This document shows, one piece after another, positions 18,010 through 29,221 of a stretch of 64,000 nucleotides of DNA. The DNA is from Proteus faecis. Lineage in GTDB: Bacteria > Pseudomonadota > Gammaproteobacteria > Enterobacterales > Enterobacteriaceae. The stretch lies in NCBI RefSeq assembly GCF_003144395.1, contig NZ_PENZ01000034.1:496001-560000 (forward strand). Reading direction: 5' to 3'. Position 1 is the first letter of the stretch. The number at the start of each line of letters is the position of its first letter. Both the position numbers and the translations under genes were made by a program. Under the pieces are notes generated by a model. That model worked only from the letters and a program-made list of their open reading frames with translations, did no database searches and had not been told where the DNA came from.

Positions 18010-19091
18010 TAATTTAACTCAGAAAGTGCTGAAAGCTGATCCGCTTGATATTCGGTCACGATAGGCTGAATTAATGGTTCTAATTTTCCTTCCATCACCT
18101 CATCTAAACGATAAAAAGTGAGGTTGATACGGTGATCTGTGACACGACCTTGTGGAAAATTGTACGTTCTAATTCGGTCAGAACGATCACCTGAGCCCAA
18201 TAAGTTACGACGTTCAGAAGCTTCTGCTTCTTGACGCTTTTGTATTTCAGCCGCACGAATACGTGCGCCTAATACAGACATCGCCTTAGCTTTATTTTTG
18301 TGCTGTGAACGTTCATCCTGACATTCCACCACAATTCCTGTTGGAATATGCGTAATACGAATAGCAGAATCGGTAGTGTTAACGTGCTGACCACCCGCCC
18401 CTGAAGAACGGAATGTATCAATACGCAAGTCACTTGGACTGATTTCAGGTAATTCAGCTTCAGGTACTTCAGCTAATACGGCAACCGTACAAGCAGATGT
18501 ATGAATACGACCTTGAGATTCCGTTTCAGGAACACGTTGAACACGGTGACCACCAGATTCAAACTTCAATACACCATAAGCGCCATCGCCAACGACTTTT
18601 GCAATGATTTCTTTATAGCCACCATGCTCACCTTCGTTAGCATTCATGACTTCAATACGCCAGCGACGTGATTCTGCATAACGACTATACATACGGAATA
18701 AATCACCCGCAAATAATGCCGCTTCATCGCCCCCTGTTCCCGCACGAATTTCAAGGAAACAGTTAAATTCATCATCAGGATCTTTAGGCAGTAACAGCAC
18801 TTGTAGTTGCTGCTCTAAATCATCGTTTAATGCTTGTGCTTCTTTTAGCTCTTCTTGTGCCATCTCTTTCATTTCAGGATCATCAAGCATCATTTCAGCT
18901 GCTTCGATATCGTCTTGCACTTTTCGCCATTGGCTAAAACAAGTCGTGACGTCAGTCAATTGAGAGTATTCTTTTGAAAGCGCACGAAAACGCTCCTGAG
19001 AGGCAATAACATCGGCTTCTGACAGAAGTGCCTGAATTTCTTCATAACGCTCTTGTAGAGCTTCCAACTTAGCGACAATAGAAGGCTTCAT
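18009..19091 (-). CDS. prfA: Peptide chain release factor 1
   Basis: Recognises UAA and UAG and triggers hydrolysis of peptidyl-tRNA. 360 residues, as in E. coli. The GGQ motif lies at 233-235 in [13 protein letters not shown], with Q235 the PrmC methylation site. The stop-codon recognition tripeptide at 188-190 is PET, where E. coli has PAT; the family pattern is P-x-T, so this should be functional. Second gene of the hemA operon (28 nt after hemA). Confidence 0.97.
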   Translation of the reverse strand: MKPSIVAKLEALQERYEEIQALLSEADVIASQERFRALSKEYSQLTDVTTCFSQWRKVQDDIEAAEMMLDDPEMKEMAQEELKEAQALNDDLEQQLQVLLLPKDPDDEFNCFLEIRAGTGGDEAALFAGDLFRMYSRYAESRRWRIEVMNANEGEHGGYKEIIAKVVGDGAYGVLKFESGGHRVQRVPETESQGRIHTSACTVAVLAEVPEAELPEISPSDLRIDTFRSSGAGGQHVNTTDSAIRITHIPTGIVVECQDERSQHKNKAKAMSVLGARIRAAEIQKRQEAEASERRNLLGSGDRSDRIRTYNFPQGRVTDHRINLTFYRLDEVMEGKLEPLIQPIVTEYQADQLSALSELN

Positions 19092-19119
19092 TCGTAGATT
19101 AAGATCCTGTTAGACAAAG

Positions 19120-20382
19120 TTAATTATGGGTAATACCCAAACTTTCACGTAATAAATTCAGGCGTTCAATATCACCATCACTGGCAGCCTGTTGAAGAGA
19201 TTTTGTTGGTGTGTGAATAAGACGATTCATCAATTGATGAGAGAGTTGTTGGATAACTTTTTCTGCATCCACTCCATTTTGTATCAATGTGATGGCTTTT
19301 TCTGTCATTTCTGCACGTAACATTTCAGCGCTGTCTCGATATTCTCGAATTGCCCCCACAGCACCTTGTGCCCGTAGCCAATCCATAAATTGTCCGCTTT
19401 CTTGCTGGACAATATGCTCTGCTTGAATTGCAGCAGCTTGGCGTTGTTCACGGTTATGTTGAATAATCGCTTCTAAATCATCAACACTATAAAGATAAAC
19501 ATTATTCAGTTTTTCGACATCTTGCTCAATATCACGGGGAACCGCGATATCCACCAGTAACATAGGCTGATTACGTCGCTTTTTAAGAGCTCTTTCAACC
19601 ATTCCCTTACCAATAATCGGTAATGGGCTTGCCGTAGAACTAATGACGATATCAGCCTGTGAAAGACATTCGTCAATATCTGATAATGTAATGACTTCGG
19701 CATCCACTTCATTTGCTAAACGCTGAGCACGTTCTTTTGTGCGATTAGCAATAACGATTTTTTTGACTTGATGTTCACGCAAGTGGCGAGCAACTAATTC
19801 TATTGTCTCACCGGCCCCTACTAACAAAATAGTCAAAGAAGACAGCGATTCAAATATTTGACGTGCTAATGTACAAGCAGCGAAAGCAACAGAAACTGCG
19901 TTCGCACCAATTTGAGTCTCTGTTCTCACTCTTTTCGCAACTGAAAAAGACTTTTGAAACAAACGTTCCAGCTCTGAAGAGAGTGAGTGATAGTTTTGAG
20001 AATCGGCAAAGGCTTTTTTAACTTGCCCTAATATTTGCGGTTCACCTAATACTAAAGAATCTAAGCCGCTCGCCACTCGCATTAAATGGCTGACAGCTTG
20101 ATTATCCTGATGCCAATAAACACTATTTTTCAGTTCATTTGGCTCTATTTGGTGATATTGACATAACCAGCGAATAAGCTGTTCATGGCTATTTTCTTTG
20201 TCTTCCATACTAAGATAGAGCTCAGTACGGTTACAAGTAGACAGCACAACACCGCCTCTAACAGCGGGTTGCTGTAAGAGGTTATTTAAGGCATCACCCA
20301 TGGTATCGGGAGAAAAAGAGACTTTCTCACGTAAAGCAACGGGGGCTGTTTTATGATTAATACCTAATGCTAATAACGTCAT
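19120..20382 (-). CDS. hemA: Glutamyl-tRNA reductase
   Basis: NADPH-dependent reduction of glutamyl-tRNA to glutamate-1-semialdehyde, first step of heme synthesis in bacteria using the C5 route. 420 residues. The N-terminal catalytic domain has the nucleophilic cysteine in [11 protein letters not shown] (Cys50); the NADPH-binding fold has [16 protein letters not shown]; a helical dimerisation domain ends the protein. It is divergent from lolB across 240 bp, the same arrangement as in E. coli. Confidence 0.97.
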   Translation of the reverse strand: MTLLALGINHKTAPVALREKVSFSPDTMGDALNNLLQQPAVRGGVVLSTCNRTELYLSMEDKENSHEQLIRWLCQYHQIEPNELKNSVYWHQDNQAVSHLMRVASGLDSLVLGEPQILGQVKKAFADSQNYHSLSSELERLFQKSFSVAKRVRTETQIGANAVSVAFAACTLARQIFESLSSLTILLVGAGETIELVARHLREHQVKKIVIANRTKERAQRLANEVDAEVITLSDIDECLSQADIVISSTASPLPIIGKGMVERALKKRRNQPMLLVDIAVPRDIEQDVEKLNNVYLYSVDDLEAIIQHNREQRQAAAIQAEHIVQQESGQFMDWLRAQGAVGAIREYRDSAEMLRAEMTEKAITLIQNGVDAEKVIQQLSHQLMNRLIHTPTKSLQQAASDGDIERLNLLRESLGITHN

Positions 20383-20622
20383 ATCAACTATATCGAGTTA
20401 TGAATAAATACCGCCTCGCGACTTGACTTAGTGTAAACCTAAAACAGCGCATTTAGTATGGACTCTTCATTCCGGTCATTCTACTTGATGAACAGATTCA
20501 ATAAAAGAGCTTACTTGAGTGATAGAAGATTTCTATACACAATTTAACGAAATATCGTTATATCATAAGGTTTATGATACTCTTTTTTTCAACTAATAAC
20601 GAATTAAAGGAATGTCTCAGCT
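20383..20622. promoter_or_regulatory. Divergent hemA/lolB promoter region
   Basis: 240 bp between two divergent genes; it must hold both promoters. I could not pick out a confident -35/-10 pair or operator by eye. Confidence 0.5.
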
Positions 20623-21261
20623 ATGTGTTCACGCTTTTTTTCAACCAAACAACTCCTGCGCCTTATCCCGCTAACGGCGTTGTTGCTGAGTGCCTGTAAT
20701 CTAAATCAGATAAAGACTCAAGGTTTGGCATCTGATAACGATGTGCAATGGCAAGCTCGCCAACAAGCATTAAAAAAAATTTCACAATATGAAACCCGAG
20801 GCGCTTTTGCTTATATCGAAGATACCAACAAAACCTATGCCCGATTCTATTGGCAAGACAGAGCCGATGAGCGTTATCGCTTATTACTTACCAATCCTTT
20901 AGGTACAACCGAACTTGATTTAAATGTCATGCCCGGCGTAATTGAAGTTACTGATAATAACGGTAAAAAATATTATAGCGACAACCCTGCAGAGATGATC
21001 TACCAACTTACAGGTATGGTTATTCCACTCAAAAATCTGCGTGCTTGGCTTATTGGTTTACCAGGTGATGCAACTGATTTCGAGTTAGATGCTAATCACT
21101 TATTAAAATCTGTCACATTACCAGCACCTGAAGGTGATTGGATCGTGACTTACCAAGCTTATGATTCAAGTACCACCCCAAACTTGCCACAGCGCCTTGA
21201 GTTAAAACAGGGCGAACGTACTATCAAATTAAAAATGGATAACTGGGATATACAGCAATGA
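20623..21261 (+). CDS. lolB: Outer-membrane lipoprotein insertion protein LolB
   Basis: Receives lipoproteins from the periplasmic carrier LolA and inserts them into the outer membrane. 212 residues with signal peptide and lipobox LLSAC (Cys at about residue 26). The mature part matches E. coli LolB, e.g. [50 protein letters not shown] and the terminal LKMDNW. Its last 4 nt overlap ispE. Confidence 0.95.
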   Translation: MCSRFFSTKQLLRLIPLTALLLSACNLNQIKTQGLASDNDVQWQARQQALKKISQYETRGAFAYIEDTNKTYARFYWQDRADERYRLLLTNPLGTTELDLNVMPGVIEVTDNNGKKYYSDNPAEMIYQLTGMVIPLKNLRAWLIGLPGDATDFELDANHLLKSVTLPAPEGDWIVTYQAYDSSTTPNLPQRLELKQGERTIKLKMDNWDIQQ

Positions 21262-22133
21262 CTCTAAGTTGGCCCTCTCCTGCCAAATTAAATCTTTTTC
21301 TCTACATCACGGGAAAACGCCCTGATGGTTATCACAATTTGCAAACGTTATTTCAGTTTTTAGATTATGGTGACACATTAACCATTACACCTCGTGATGA
21401 TACCCAGTTAACTATCTTAACGCCAATTGATGGTGTAAAAGATAAAGATAATTTAATTATTAAAGCCGCTAAATTGCTGCGTGATTATTGCCAGCAACAT
21501 AATATCTCTTTGCAGTATCACGGTGCAGATATCAGTGTCGATAAAAAACTTCCTATGGGAGGTGGCTTAGGTGGCGGTTCATCCAATGCAGCAACGACAT
21601 TAATTGCACTTAATTACCATTGGCAAGCAGGACTAAGCGACGAAACCTTAGCCGAATTAGGTGTTAGTTTAGGCGCAGATGTCCCCGTATTTGTAAAAGG
21701 TCATGCCGCATTCGCCGAAGGTGTTGGTGAAATTTTGACCCCAGCAGAACCAAAAGAGCAGTGGTATTTGGTCGCACATCCTGGAATTTCCATTCCAACA
21801 CCGACAATCTTCACAGATCCAGAATTAAAACGTAATTCTCCTATTCGCTCTCTTGGCGCATTATTAAAGGCTCCGTTTGAAAATGACTGTGAAATGATCG
21901 CAAGAAAACGTTTTCGTGAGGTTGAATATCTGCTTTCGTGGCTGTTAGAATATGCACCGTCACGCTTAACTGGGACAGGTGCATGTGTGTTCGGCGAGTT
22001 CGACTCACAAGTTGCCGCTAGTGAAGTGTTAATTAACGCCCCTGAGTGGGTGCATGGGTTTGTAGCGCAAGGCGTCAACATTTCCCCTCTGCATTTATTC
22101 CGCTCAAGGATACCTGTGTTATTGCACCCGTAA
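21258..22133 (+). CDS. ispE: 4-diphosphocytidyl-2-C-methyl-D-erythritol kinase
   Basis: GHMP-family kinase of the MEP isoprenoid pathway. 291 residues. The start has the conserved [22 protein letters not shown], the ATP-binding glycine loop is [15 protein letters not shown] at about 96-110, and the C-terminal GHMP motif is [14 protein letters not shown]. It overlaps the lolB stop (ATGA-type coupling) and precedes prs by 87 nt, as in E. coli. Confidence 0.97.
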   Translation: MTLSWPSPAKLNLFLYITGKRPDGYHNLQTLFQFLDYGDTLTITPRDDTQLTILTPIDGVKDKDNLIIKAAKLLRDYCQQHNISLQYHGADISVDKKLPMGGGLGGGSSNAATTLIALNYHWQAGLSDETLAELGVSLGADVPVFVKGHAAFAEGVGEILTPAEPKEQWYLVAHPGISIPTPTIFTDPELKRNSPIRSLGALLKAPFENDCEMIARKRFREVEYLLSWLLEYAPSRLTGTGACVFGEFDSQVAASEVLINAPEWVHGFVAQGVNISPLHLFRSRIPVLLHP

Positions 22134-23168
<1,035 letters not shown>

Positions 23169-23202
23169 TTTGTTATAACATTCATTGTAATTTGAGATAA
23201 CT

Positions 23203-23240
23203 AAACCCGCTATAGCATTTGTTATGGCGGGTTTTTTTGT
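23203..23240 (+). terminator. Intrinsic terminator of prs
   Basis: AAACCCGC (23203-23210) pairs with GCGGGTTT (23227-23234); the inner bases extend the stem to a 4-nt loop ATTT. A run of T follows. Confidence 0.9.
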
Positions 23241-23269
23241 TGTTTTTTCTAAATTAAAAATTTTAGGCA

Positions 23270-23297
23270 ACAAAAAACCCGTTATCATTAAACGGGT
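23270..23297 (-). terminator. Intrinsic terminator of ychH
   Basis: ACCCGTT (23277-23283) pairs with AACGGGT (23291-23297). On the minus strand the stem is followed by a T-run (the A-run at 23271-23276). It ends ychH, which converges on prs. Confidence 0.75.
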
Positions 23298-23404
23298 CTA
23301 TAGATGTGTATTACAATGCGTAATGACAACTATTATTCACTCAACATCAGTTTTAGCTTCATTGTTTTTTTTATCTATTCTGATATTTATTTGTGATAAT
23401 AACA

Positions 23405-23683
23405 TTATGGATAACGATGATTGTCATGACGACGATAACGCTCATCATGGTTACGTAACCACCAATATCTTTCTGCTATTGTTTCTCTACCACCGATACG
23501 GGCACCTGCTAACCAAACTAAAGCACCAATAAAGATCCCCATCAAAGAGATATCTGATAAAAATTCAGGCAATCCTAATGGGAAAATATGAGTAAGAAGT
23601 GTATAACCTAGACTACCGAGCATAACAATCATCCCAATAGCCATACATAAATTACCAACTGCAAATGCATGTTTATATTTCAT
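23405..23683 (-). CDS. ychH: Stress-induced small membrane protein YchH
   Basis: 92 residues, the same length as E. coli YchH, with two hydrophobic segments (about 7-31 and 44-61) and the matching stretch FIGALVWLAGARIGG...RYWWLRNHDERYRRHDNHR. E. coli YchH (DUF2583) is induced by stress. It retains its place next to pth/ychF on the opposite strand. The tail is rich in Arg, His and Asp and probably cytoplasmic. Confidence 0.86.
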   Translation of the reverse strand: MKYKHAFAVGNLCMAIGMIVMLGSLGYTLLTHIFPLGLPEFLSDISLMGIFIGALVWLAGARIGGRETIAERYWWLRNHDERYRRHDNHRYP

Positions 23684-24028
23684 GTTGCACCTCCAAGCGC
23701 ATCGTCAGACGATTCAACAACAAAATACATCGAATAACCTTTTGTTCTTTGTAGTTATTATAGCCATAAATACTAAGAAGTTATTGTCGAAGGGATCACA
23801 TCGCCTCGAAATTTATTGATAATTCTTAACAAAAAATGTGTTTTTTTATTTCAAAAGAAGAAAATAGAACCAAATTTGTCAATTTCGCTCTTTTTGTTAA
23901 ATCAAAGAAGTGACATTCCCTTTGATTATCATTTCAAAAAAACATTCTATGTAATCTATTTTGTGCTTCTGAGCTTAGACAGGTAAACTATGACCTTTCT
24001 TTTAAGACGATAACAGTGAAAGGCTATT
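23684..24028. other. Divergent region between ychH and pth
   Basis: 345 bp, AT-rich, with promoters for two divergent genes expected. I see no other gene, repeat or clear operator. Confidence 0.5.
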
Positions 24029-24613
24029 GTGAGTAAAATTAAACTTATCGTCGGGTTAGCAAACCCCGGTGCAGATTATGCCCAGACTCGCCATAATGCG
24101 GGAGCTTGGTATGTTGATTTATTGGCTCAACGTCATCAACAATCTCTAAAAGAAGAGAGTAAATTCTTTGGTTATACCGCGCGCATTAATTTGAATGGTA
24201 ATGATGTTCGATTATTAGTGCCTACAACTTTTATGAACTTAAGTGGTAAAGCGGTACAAGCAATGGCAAATTTCTATCGTATTGAGCTTGATGAAATTTT
24301 AGTTGCACATGATGAACTCGATTTACCACCCGGTGTTGTCAAAATGAAGTTAGGTGGTGGCAATGGCGGCCATAATGGATTAAAAGATATTCAAAATAAG
24401 TTTGCTAATAATCCTAACTTCTATCGTTTGCGCATTGGTATTGGTCACCCTGGTGATAAAAATAAAGTAGTGGGTTTTGTATTAGGCAAACCGCCGATAA
24501 GTGAACAAAAATTAATTGATGACGCTATTGATGAAGCACTTTCATGCACAGATATTTTAATGCGTGATGGTTATGAGAAAGCAATAAACCGATTACATAG
24601 CTTTAAAGCGTAA
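24029..24613 (+). CDS. pth: Peptidyl-tRNA hydrolase
   Basis: Recycles tRNA by cleaving peptidyl-tRNA released during translation. 194 residues, matching E. coli Pth. Catalytic His in [11 protein letters not shown] (about residue 22), [14 protein letters not shown], the [11 protein letters not shown] segment with the conserved Asp, and [13 protein letters not shown]. It starts with GTG at 24029 behind an AAGG site. Directly upstream of ychF, as in most enterobacteria. Confidence 0.97.
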   Translation: MSKIKLIVGLANPGADYAQTRHNAGAWYVDLLAQRHQQSLKEESKFFGYTARINLNGNDVRLLVPTTFMNLSGKAVQAMANFYRIELDEILVAHDELDLPPGVVKMKLGGGNGGHNGLKDIQNKFANNPNFYRLRIGIGHPGDKNKVVGFVLGKPPISEQKLIDDAIDEALSCTDILMRDGYEKAINRLHSFKA

Positions 24614-24795
24614 TCATTATATTGATAGATTGAGTAATTTTACTTTTCAGAGGGTAAAACCTCTCTTCTTTTGTGCGAATACTCCCTGATGATTTAATCA
24701 ATCGGGGATTTGCTCTATAATAGCGCCAAATTTTTTTAACAGCACACAACAGGAATACTCCCTTCTGTTGTGTTTATGTGACAAGGTGAACGTTT

Positions 24796-25887
24796 ATGGG
24801 ATTTAAATGTGGTATCGTCGGTCTGCCTAACGTAGGAAAATCTACACTGTTTAATGCCTTAACTAAGGCAGGTATTGAGGCAGCCAACTTCCCATTCTGT
24901 ACTATCGAACCAAACACAGGTGTTGTTCCAATGCCTGATCCTCGCTTAGATAAACTGGCTGAAATCGTTAAACCACAGCGTATTTTACCTACCACAATGG
25001 AATTTGTTGATATTGCAGGTTTAGTAAAAGGTGCTTCTAAAGGCGAAGGTTTAGGCAACCAATTCCTAACTAATATTCGTGAAACTGAAGCCATTGGCCA
25101 TGTGGTTCGTTGTTTTGAAAACGACAATATCATTCACGTTGCGGGCAAAGTTGATCCTGCTGAAGATATCGAAACTATCAATACTGAACTTGCCCTTTCT
25201 GACTTAGATACCTGTGAACGCGCAATGCATCGTAACCAGAAAAAAGCCAAAGGTGGCGATAAAGTTGCTAAAGCAGAAATGGAAGTGTTAGAAAAATGCT
25301 TACCGCATTTAGAAAATGCGGGTATGTTACGTGCTTTAGATTTAACGGAAGAAGAAAAAGCGACTATTCGTTATTTAAGCTTCTTAACGTTAAAACCAAC
25401 AATGTATATTGCAAACGTTAATGAAGATGGTTTTGAAAACAATCCCTATCTTGAAACTGTTCGCAAAATTGCCGAAGCAGAAGGCTCTGTGGTTGTTCCT
25501 GTTTGTGCCGCAATTGAAGCTGATATTGCTGAGTTAGAAGATGCTGAACGTGAAGAGTTTATGCAAGATTTAGGCATTGAAGAGCCTGGCTTAAACCGTG
25601 TTATTCGCGCGGGTTACTCATTACTGAACTTACAAACTTACTTCACTGCTGGCGTTAAAGAAGTACGTGCATGGACAATCCCTGTAGGTGCAACAGCGCC
25701 GCAAGCCGCAGGTAAAATCCACACTGACTTTGAAAAAGGCTTTATCCGTGCCCAAACCATCGCCTATAACGATTTTATCACTTACGGTGGTGAACAAGGG
25801 GCGAAAGAAGCAGGAAAAATGCGTGCAGAAGGTAAAGAGTATATCGTTCAAGACGGCGATGTAATGAACTTCTTATTTAATGTGTAA
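24796..25887 (+). CDS. ychF: Redox-regulated ATPase YchF (OLA1 family)
   Basis: Ribosome-associated Obg-like P-loop protein that prefers ATP over GTP. 363 residues. G1 is [15 protein letters not shown] at residues 8-22, G3 is [14 protein letters not shown], and the position of the NKxD base-specificity motif reads NVNE (in IANVNEDG), the change that explains ATP preference. A TGS domain closes the protein ([15 protein letters not shown] ... [13 protein letters not shown]). A -10-like TATAAT lies at 24716-24721, 75 bp upstream. Confidence 0.97.
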   Translation: MGFKCGIVGLPNVGKSTLFNALTKAGIEAANFPFCTIEPNTGVVPMPDPRLDKLAEIVKPQRILPTTMEFVDIAGLVKGASKGEGLGNQFLTNIRETEAIGHVVRCFENDNIIHVAGKVDPAEDIETINTELALSDLDTCERAMHRNQKKAKGGDKVAKAEMEVLEKCLPHLENAGMLRALDLTEEEKATIRYLSFLTLKPTMYIANVNEDGFENNPYLETVRKIAEAEGSVVVPVCAAIEADIAELEDAEREEFMQDLGIEEPGLNRVIRAGYSLLNLQTYFTAGVKEVRAWTIPVGATAPQAAGKIHTDFEKGFIRAQTIAYNDFITYGGEQGAKEAGKMRAEGKEYIVQDGDVMNFLFNV

Positions 25888-25914
25888 TAGCTATTTATAC
25901 TAAACATCATATCT

Positions 25915-25942
25915 AAACCCACGAATAATTCGTGGGTTTTTT
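25915..25942 (+). terminator. Intrinsic terminator of ychF
   Basis: AACCCACGAA (25916-25925), loop TAA, TTCGTGGGTT (25929-25938), followed by T-run. Confidence 0.92.
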
Positions 25943-26398
25943 ATCGATATTTCAATTTAATTTAAATGTTATCATTAAAAACTTTCCTTCCATTAACTAA
26001 TAATTACAAATAGAAACTACAATATACTCACTATTACATTCACGTCTTTTCCTGAACCTATTCGCATACACTTTCATCACCCAAAGCGAATATTTTAGAT
26101 ATCAAAAGATAATTTATCTTATCTTTCTAGTAACCCACCTATAAAACTATTAATCTAACTCTTTTTAGCTAGAACTTTCACCTATCATATTTCTAACTCT
26201 ATCTTATTAATAAAACCCCACTGATTAATATCTTTAAAAAATAATTAATTATAAAAATTAAGTTATATTTAATTTACGGAATCATAACTATCACTTCTTA
26301 TTTAATTACAATAAAAAACATTTGAAATATTTATGAATAAGGCTAATACTTAATTCATAATCAGTTAATGATTATTGTTTATTAAATAAAGGAAAGGA
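25943..26398. other. AT-rich region upstream of budA
   Basis: About 455 bp without a gene. Long and AT-rich, so likely to hold the bud promoter and regulator sites, but I recognise no FNR, CRP or LysR box with confidence. No budR gene is adjacent. Confidence 0.5.
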
Positions 26399-26413
26399 AT
26401 GGCTTTACCATGA
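26399..26413 (+). promoter_or_regulatory. Four-codon upstream ORF overlapping the budA start
   Basis: ATG GCT TTA CCA TGA lies 5 nt after AAGGA, a better spacing than budA itself has, and its stop overlaps the budA ATG as ATGA (26410-26413). It could feed budA by termination-reinitiation, or simply be chance. Confidence 0.4.
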
Positions 26414-27237
26414 ATAATAATTTTCAATCTAATGTGCGAGATAATAGTGATATAAAAAATAATAAAAATAATTATTGTCAATGTGGACAAGAAATAATTA
26501 CAAACTTAAATAATTATATTAATAAACATCCTGAATGTACTGTTTATCAAAACTCATTAATGAGCAGTTTGATTGCAGGTGTTTATGATAGTGATATCAC
26601 AATTGCTGAATTATTAAAGCATGGTGATTTTGGTTTAGGCACATTTGAACAACTTGATGGCGAACTCGTTGCATTCGACAATAATGTTTTTCAATTACGC
26701 TCTGATGGTAGTGCTCGTGAAGCTTTGCATTCTCAAAAATCTCCTTTCGCTGTAATGACATTTTTTAATTGTGATATTGAACATCACTTTTCTTATGGCG
26801 CATCACAAAAAGAGATACACAATATCATTAATCAGTATGTTCCTTCTGATAATTTATTTTGTGCGATCAAAATTGAAGGCGAATTTGAGCTAGTCAAAAC
26901 ACGTACCGTTCCCCGTCAAGCCCCCCCCTATCTTCCAATGTTAGAGGCTATTGAAAATCAACCTATTTTTACATTTCACAATGAGACTGGAATTATTGCT
27001 GGATTTCGCTCACCACAATTTACTCAAGGAATAAATGTTGCAGGATTTCATGAACATTATATTAATCAACAACGCCAAGGTGGTGGTCACGTCCTTGATT
27101 ATTATTTAAAACAAGGCATCTTACAAATCGGTGTTATTTCCCGCCTTACTATTGATTTACCCAGTCATTCAACTTTCCTCCAAGCGAACTTAATGCCAGA
27201 TAATCTTCGCCAGGCAATAGAGCAAGCCGAAAATTAA
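26410..27237 (+). CDS. budA: Alpha-acetolactate decarboxylase
   Basis: Converts acetolactate to acetoin in the butanediol/acetoin overflow pathway (Voges-Proskauer reaction). 275 residues with an Asn-rich, poorly conserved first 25 residues. The metal ligands are H214 and H216 in GFHEHY and H227 in QGGGHVLDY, the spacing of the zinc site in characterised decarboxylases; the IKIEGEFELVKTRTVPRQ segment carries conserved Glu/Arg. Followed after 67 nt by budB on the same strand. No budC is adjacent in this window. Confidence 0.95.
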   Translation: MNNNFQSNVRDNSDIKNNKNNYCQCGQEIITNLNNYINKHPECTVYQNSLMSSLIAGVYDSDITIAELLKHGDFGLGTFEQLDGELVAFDNNVFQLRSDGSAREALHSQKSPFAVMTFFNCDIEHHFSYGASQKEIHNIINQYVPSDNLFCAIKIEGEFELVKTRTVPRQAPPYLPMLEAIENQPIFTFHNETGIIAGFRSPQFTQGINVAGFHEHYINQQRQGGGHVLDYYLKQGILQIGVISRLTIDLPSHSTFLQANLMPDNLRQAIEQAEN

Positions 27238-27304
27238 TTTAAAAGCCGCTTCATTTTATTCTCAATCTAATTTTTTATTCACTTGCAAAATTAAAGAAGG
27301 TTAT

Positions 27305-28984
27305 ATGAATACTCCTCATTGGAAATGTGGTGCAGATTTAGTTGTCAAACAATTAGAACAACATGGCATTAAACAAGTATTTGGTATTCCGGGCGCAAAA
27401 ATAGATCGTGTATTTGATTCTCTTGTTGATTCAACTATTGAAACAGTGGTGGTTCGTCATGAAGCTAACGCTGCCTTTATGGCAGCCGCAGTTGGACGTT
27501 TAACAGGCAAAGCGGGAGTCGCTATCGCAACATCAGGACCAGGATGTTCTAATCTTGCGACAGGCATCGCCACTGCCACATCAGAAGGCGATCCATTAGT
27601 TGCATTGGGAGGAGCAGTAAAGTCCTCAGATAGATTAAAACTAGTTCATCAAAGCATGGATACCGTTACCATGTTTAATCCTATCACTAAATTCTGTGCA
27701 GAAATTGATTCTTCAAAATCTATTTCTGAAACCATGGCTAATGCCTTTCGCCATGCAGAATCAGGAAGACCCGGTTCAGCTTTTTTAACATTTCCAATGG
27801 ATATTTTAAATAATGAAGTTGATAGCCCAATATTAGTACCAAAATCAAAATCTAATATGGGAGGCGCTAATAATGATGCTATCCAAGAAGCCGTTAAATT
27901 ACTGCTGAATGCGAAAAGTCCCGTTATTTTATTAGGACTACAAGTTAGTTACCCTGAAAATGCATTAGCATTACAAGCACTACTCGATATTTGCCCGCTC
28001 CCGATTGTAGGCACTTATCAATCAGCAGGTGCGATCGCTCAACGCCATTTTCCTTTATTTGCTGGCCGTATTGGCTTATTTAATAATCAACCGGGTGATG
28101 AGTTATTATCTCATGCCGATTTAGTGATTACTTTAGGTTATAGCCCTATAGAATATGAACCGTCATTATGGAATCACAATAATGCCAATATTATTCATAT
28201 AGACGAGATCCCTGCTGAAATTGATTTAGCTTACTGTCCTGATTTAGAATTAACAGGTAATATCAAATTAACAATAAATAATTTAACTCAGTATTTTGCT
28301 AAACAATCTACATCACAAATTACACTCTCAAATAATACTCGTCAGATTTTAGAGAAAATTCGTCACCAAAGAGAAATTTTGCAACAAAATAGTTATTTTC
28401 GACATGGTTCCCCTATTCATCCTTTAACCATCATCCATGAGATGCAAAATATTATTGATAACGATGTAACACTCTGTATTGATATGGGAAGTTTTCATAT
28501 ATGGCTTGCACGCTATCTTTATAGCTTTAGAGCAAGACAAATGTTAATTTCTAATGGACAACAAACTATGGGAGTTGCATTACCTTGGGGAATTGGTGCT
28601 TCTTTTGTTCGGCCTTCTGATAAAATTATTTCTGTTTCTGGTGATGGTGGCTTTATGCAATCGTCCATGGAATTAGAAACGGCGGTTCGTTTAAATACAA
28701 ATATCTTACATATTATCTGGGTAGATAACGCTTATAATATGGTAGAAATGCAAGAGCAAGAAAAATATGGTCGTTGTTCTGGCGTAAAATTTGGTGCAAT
28801 TGATTTTAAACGTTATGCTGAATCCTTTGGAGCTAAAGGGTTTTCTGTTGAATGTGCCTCTCAATTACGTACCGTCTTACATGAAGCAATAACTGTTAAT
28901 GGTCCTGCTGTTCTTGCTATTCCCGTCGATTACTGTGATAACGCTAAATTAATGAAACATATAGATTATAATTTGATTATTTAG
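27305..28984 (+). CDS. budB: Catabolic acetolactate synthase
   Basis: TPP enzyme joining two pyruvates into acetolactate. 559 residues, FAD-independent catabolic type. Catalytic Glu53 lies in VVVRHEANAAFMA; the TPP/Mg motif is GDGGFMQSSMELETAVRLN...VDNAYNMVEMQE near residues 446-480. The gene follows budA and has an AAGAAGG ribosome site. Together they channel pyruvate to acetoin and limit acidification. Confidence 0.95.
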   Translation: MNTPHWKCGADLVVKQLEQHGIKQVFGIPGAKIDRVFDSLVDSTIETVVVRHEANAAFMAAAVGRLTGKAGVAIATSGPGCSNLATGIATATSEGDPLVALGGAVKSSDRLKLVHQSMDTVTMFNPITKFCAEIDSSKSISETMANAFRHAESGRPGSAFLTFPMDILNNEVDSPILVPKSKSNMGGANNDAIQEAVKLLLNAKSPVILLGLQVSYPENALALQALLDICPLPIVGTYQSAGAIAQRHFPLFAGRIGLFNNQPGDELLSHADLVITLGYSPIEYEPSLWNHNNANIIHIDEIPAEIDLAYCPDLELTGNIKLTINNLTQYFAKQSTSQITLSNNTRQILEKIRHQREILQQNSYFRHGSPIHPLTIIHEMQNIIDNDVTLCIDMGSFHIWLARYLYSFRARQMLISNGQQTMGVALPWGIGASFVRPSDKIISVSGDGGFMQSSMELETAVRLNTNILHIIWVDNAYNMVEMQEQEKYGRCSGVKFGAIDFKRYAESFGAKGFSVECASQLRTVLHEAITVNGPAVLAIPVDYCDNAKLMKHIDYNLII

Positions 28985-29040
28985 CATGATACGGAATTAA
29001 TCACTAAGAAGCCCCCAATAAGAATTAAATAAAAAATCAA

Positions 29041-29079
29041 AACACAAAGCCACTACAAATGAGCTTTGTGTTTTTTTAA
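29041..29079 (+). terminator. Intrinsic terminator of budAB
   Basis: AACACAAAGC (29041-29050) pairs with GCTTTGTGTT (29063-29072), followed by five more T. Confidence 0.9.
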
Positions 29080-29221
29080 CGAAAACTTCTCATATTTGGC
29101 TTCCTGCCATATTCTAAATTTAAAAATATTTCTTATTTAAATCGTGTCCAATATATTGTTATATGTCGATTAAACATTATATCTACCTCTAAGTTTAATA
29201 ACAGTAATAACTTATCTAACT

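Noticed and set aside
21701-22081. 126-residue frame opposite ispE
   Set aside because: Shadow of the ispE coding sequence; no start signal and no recognisable product.
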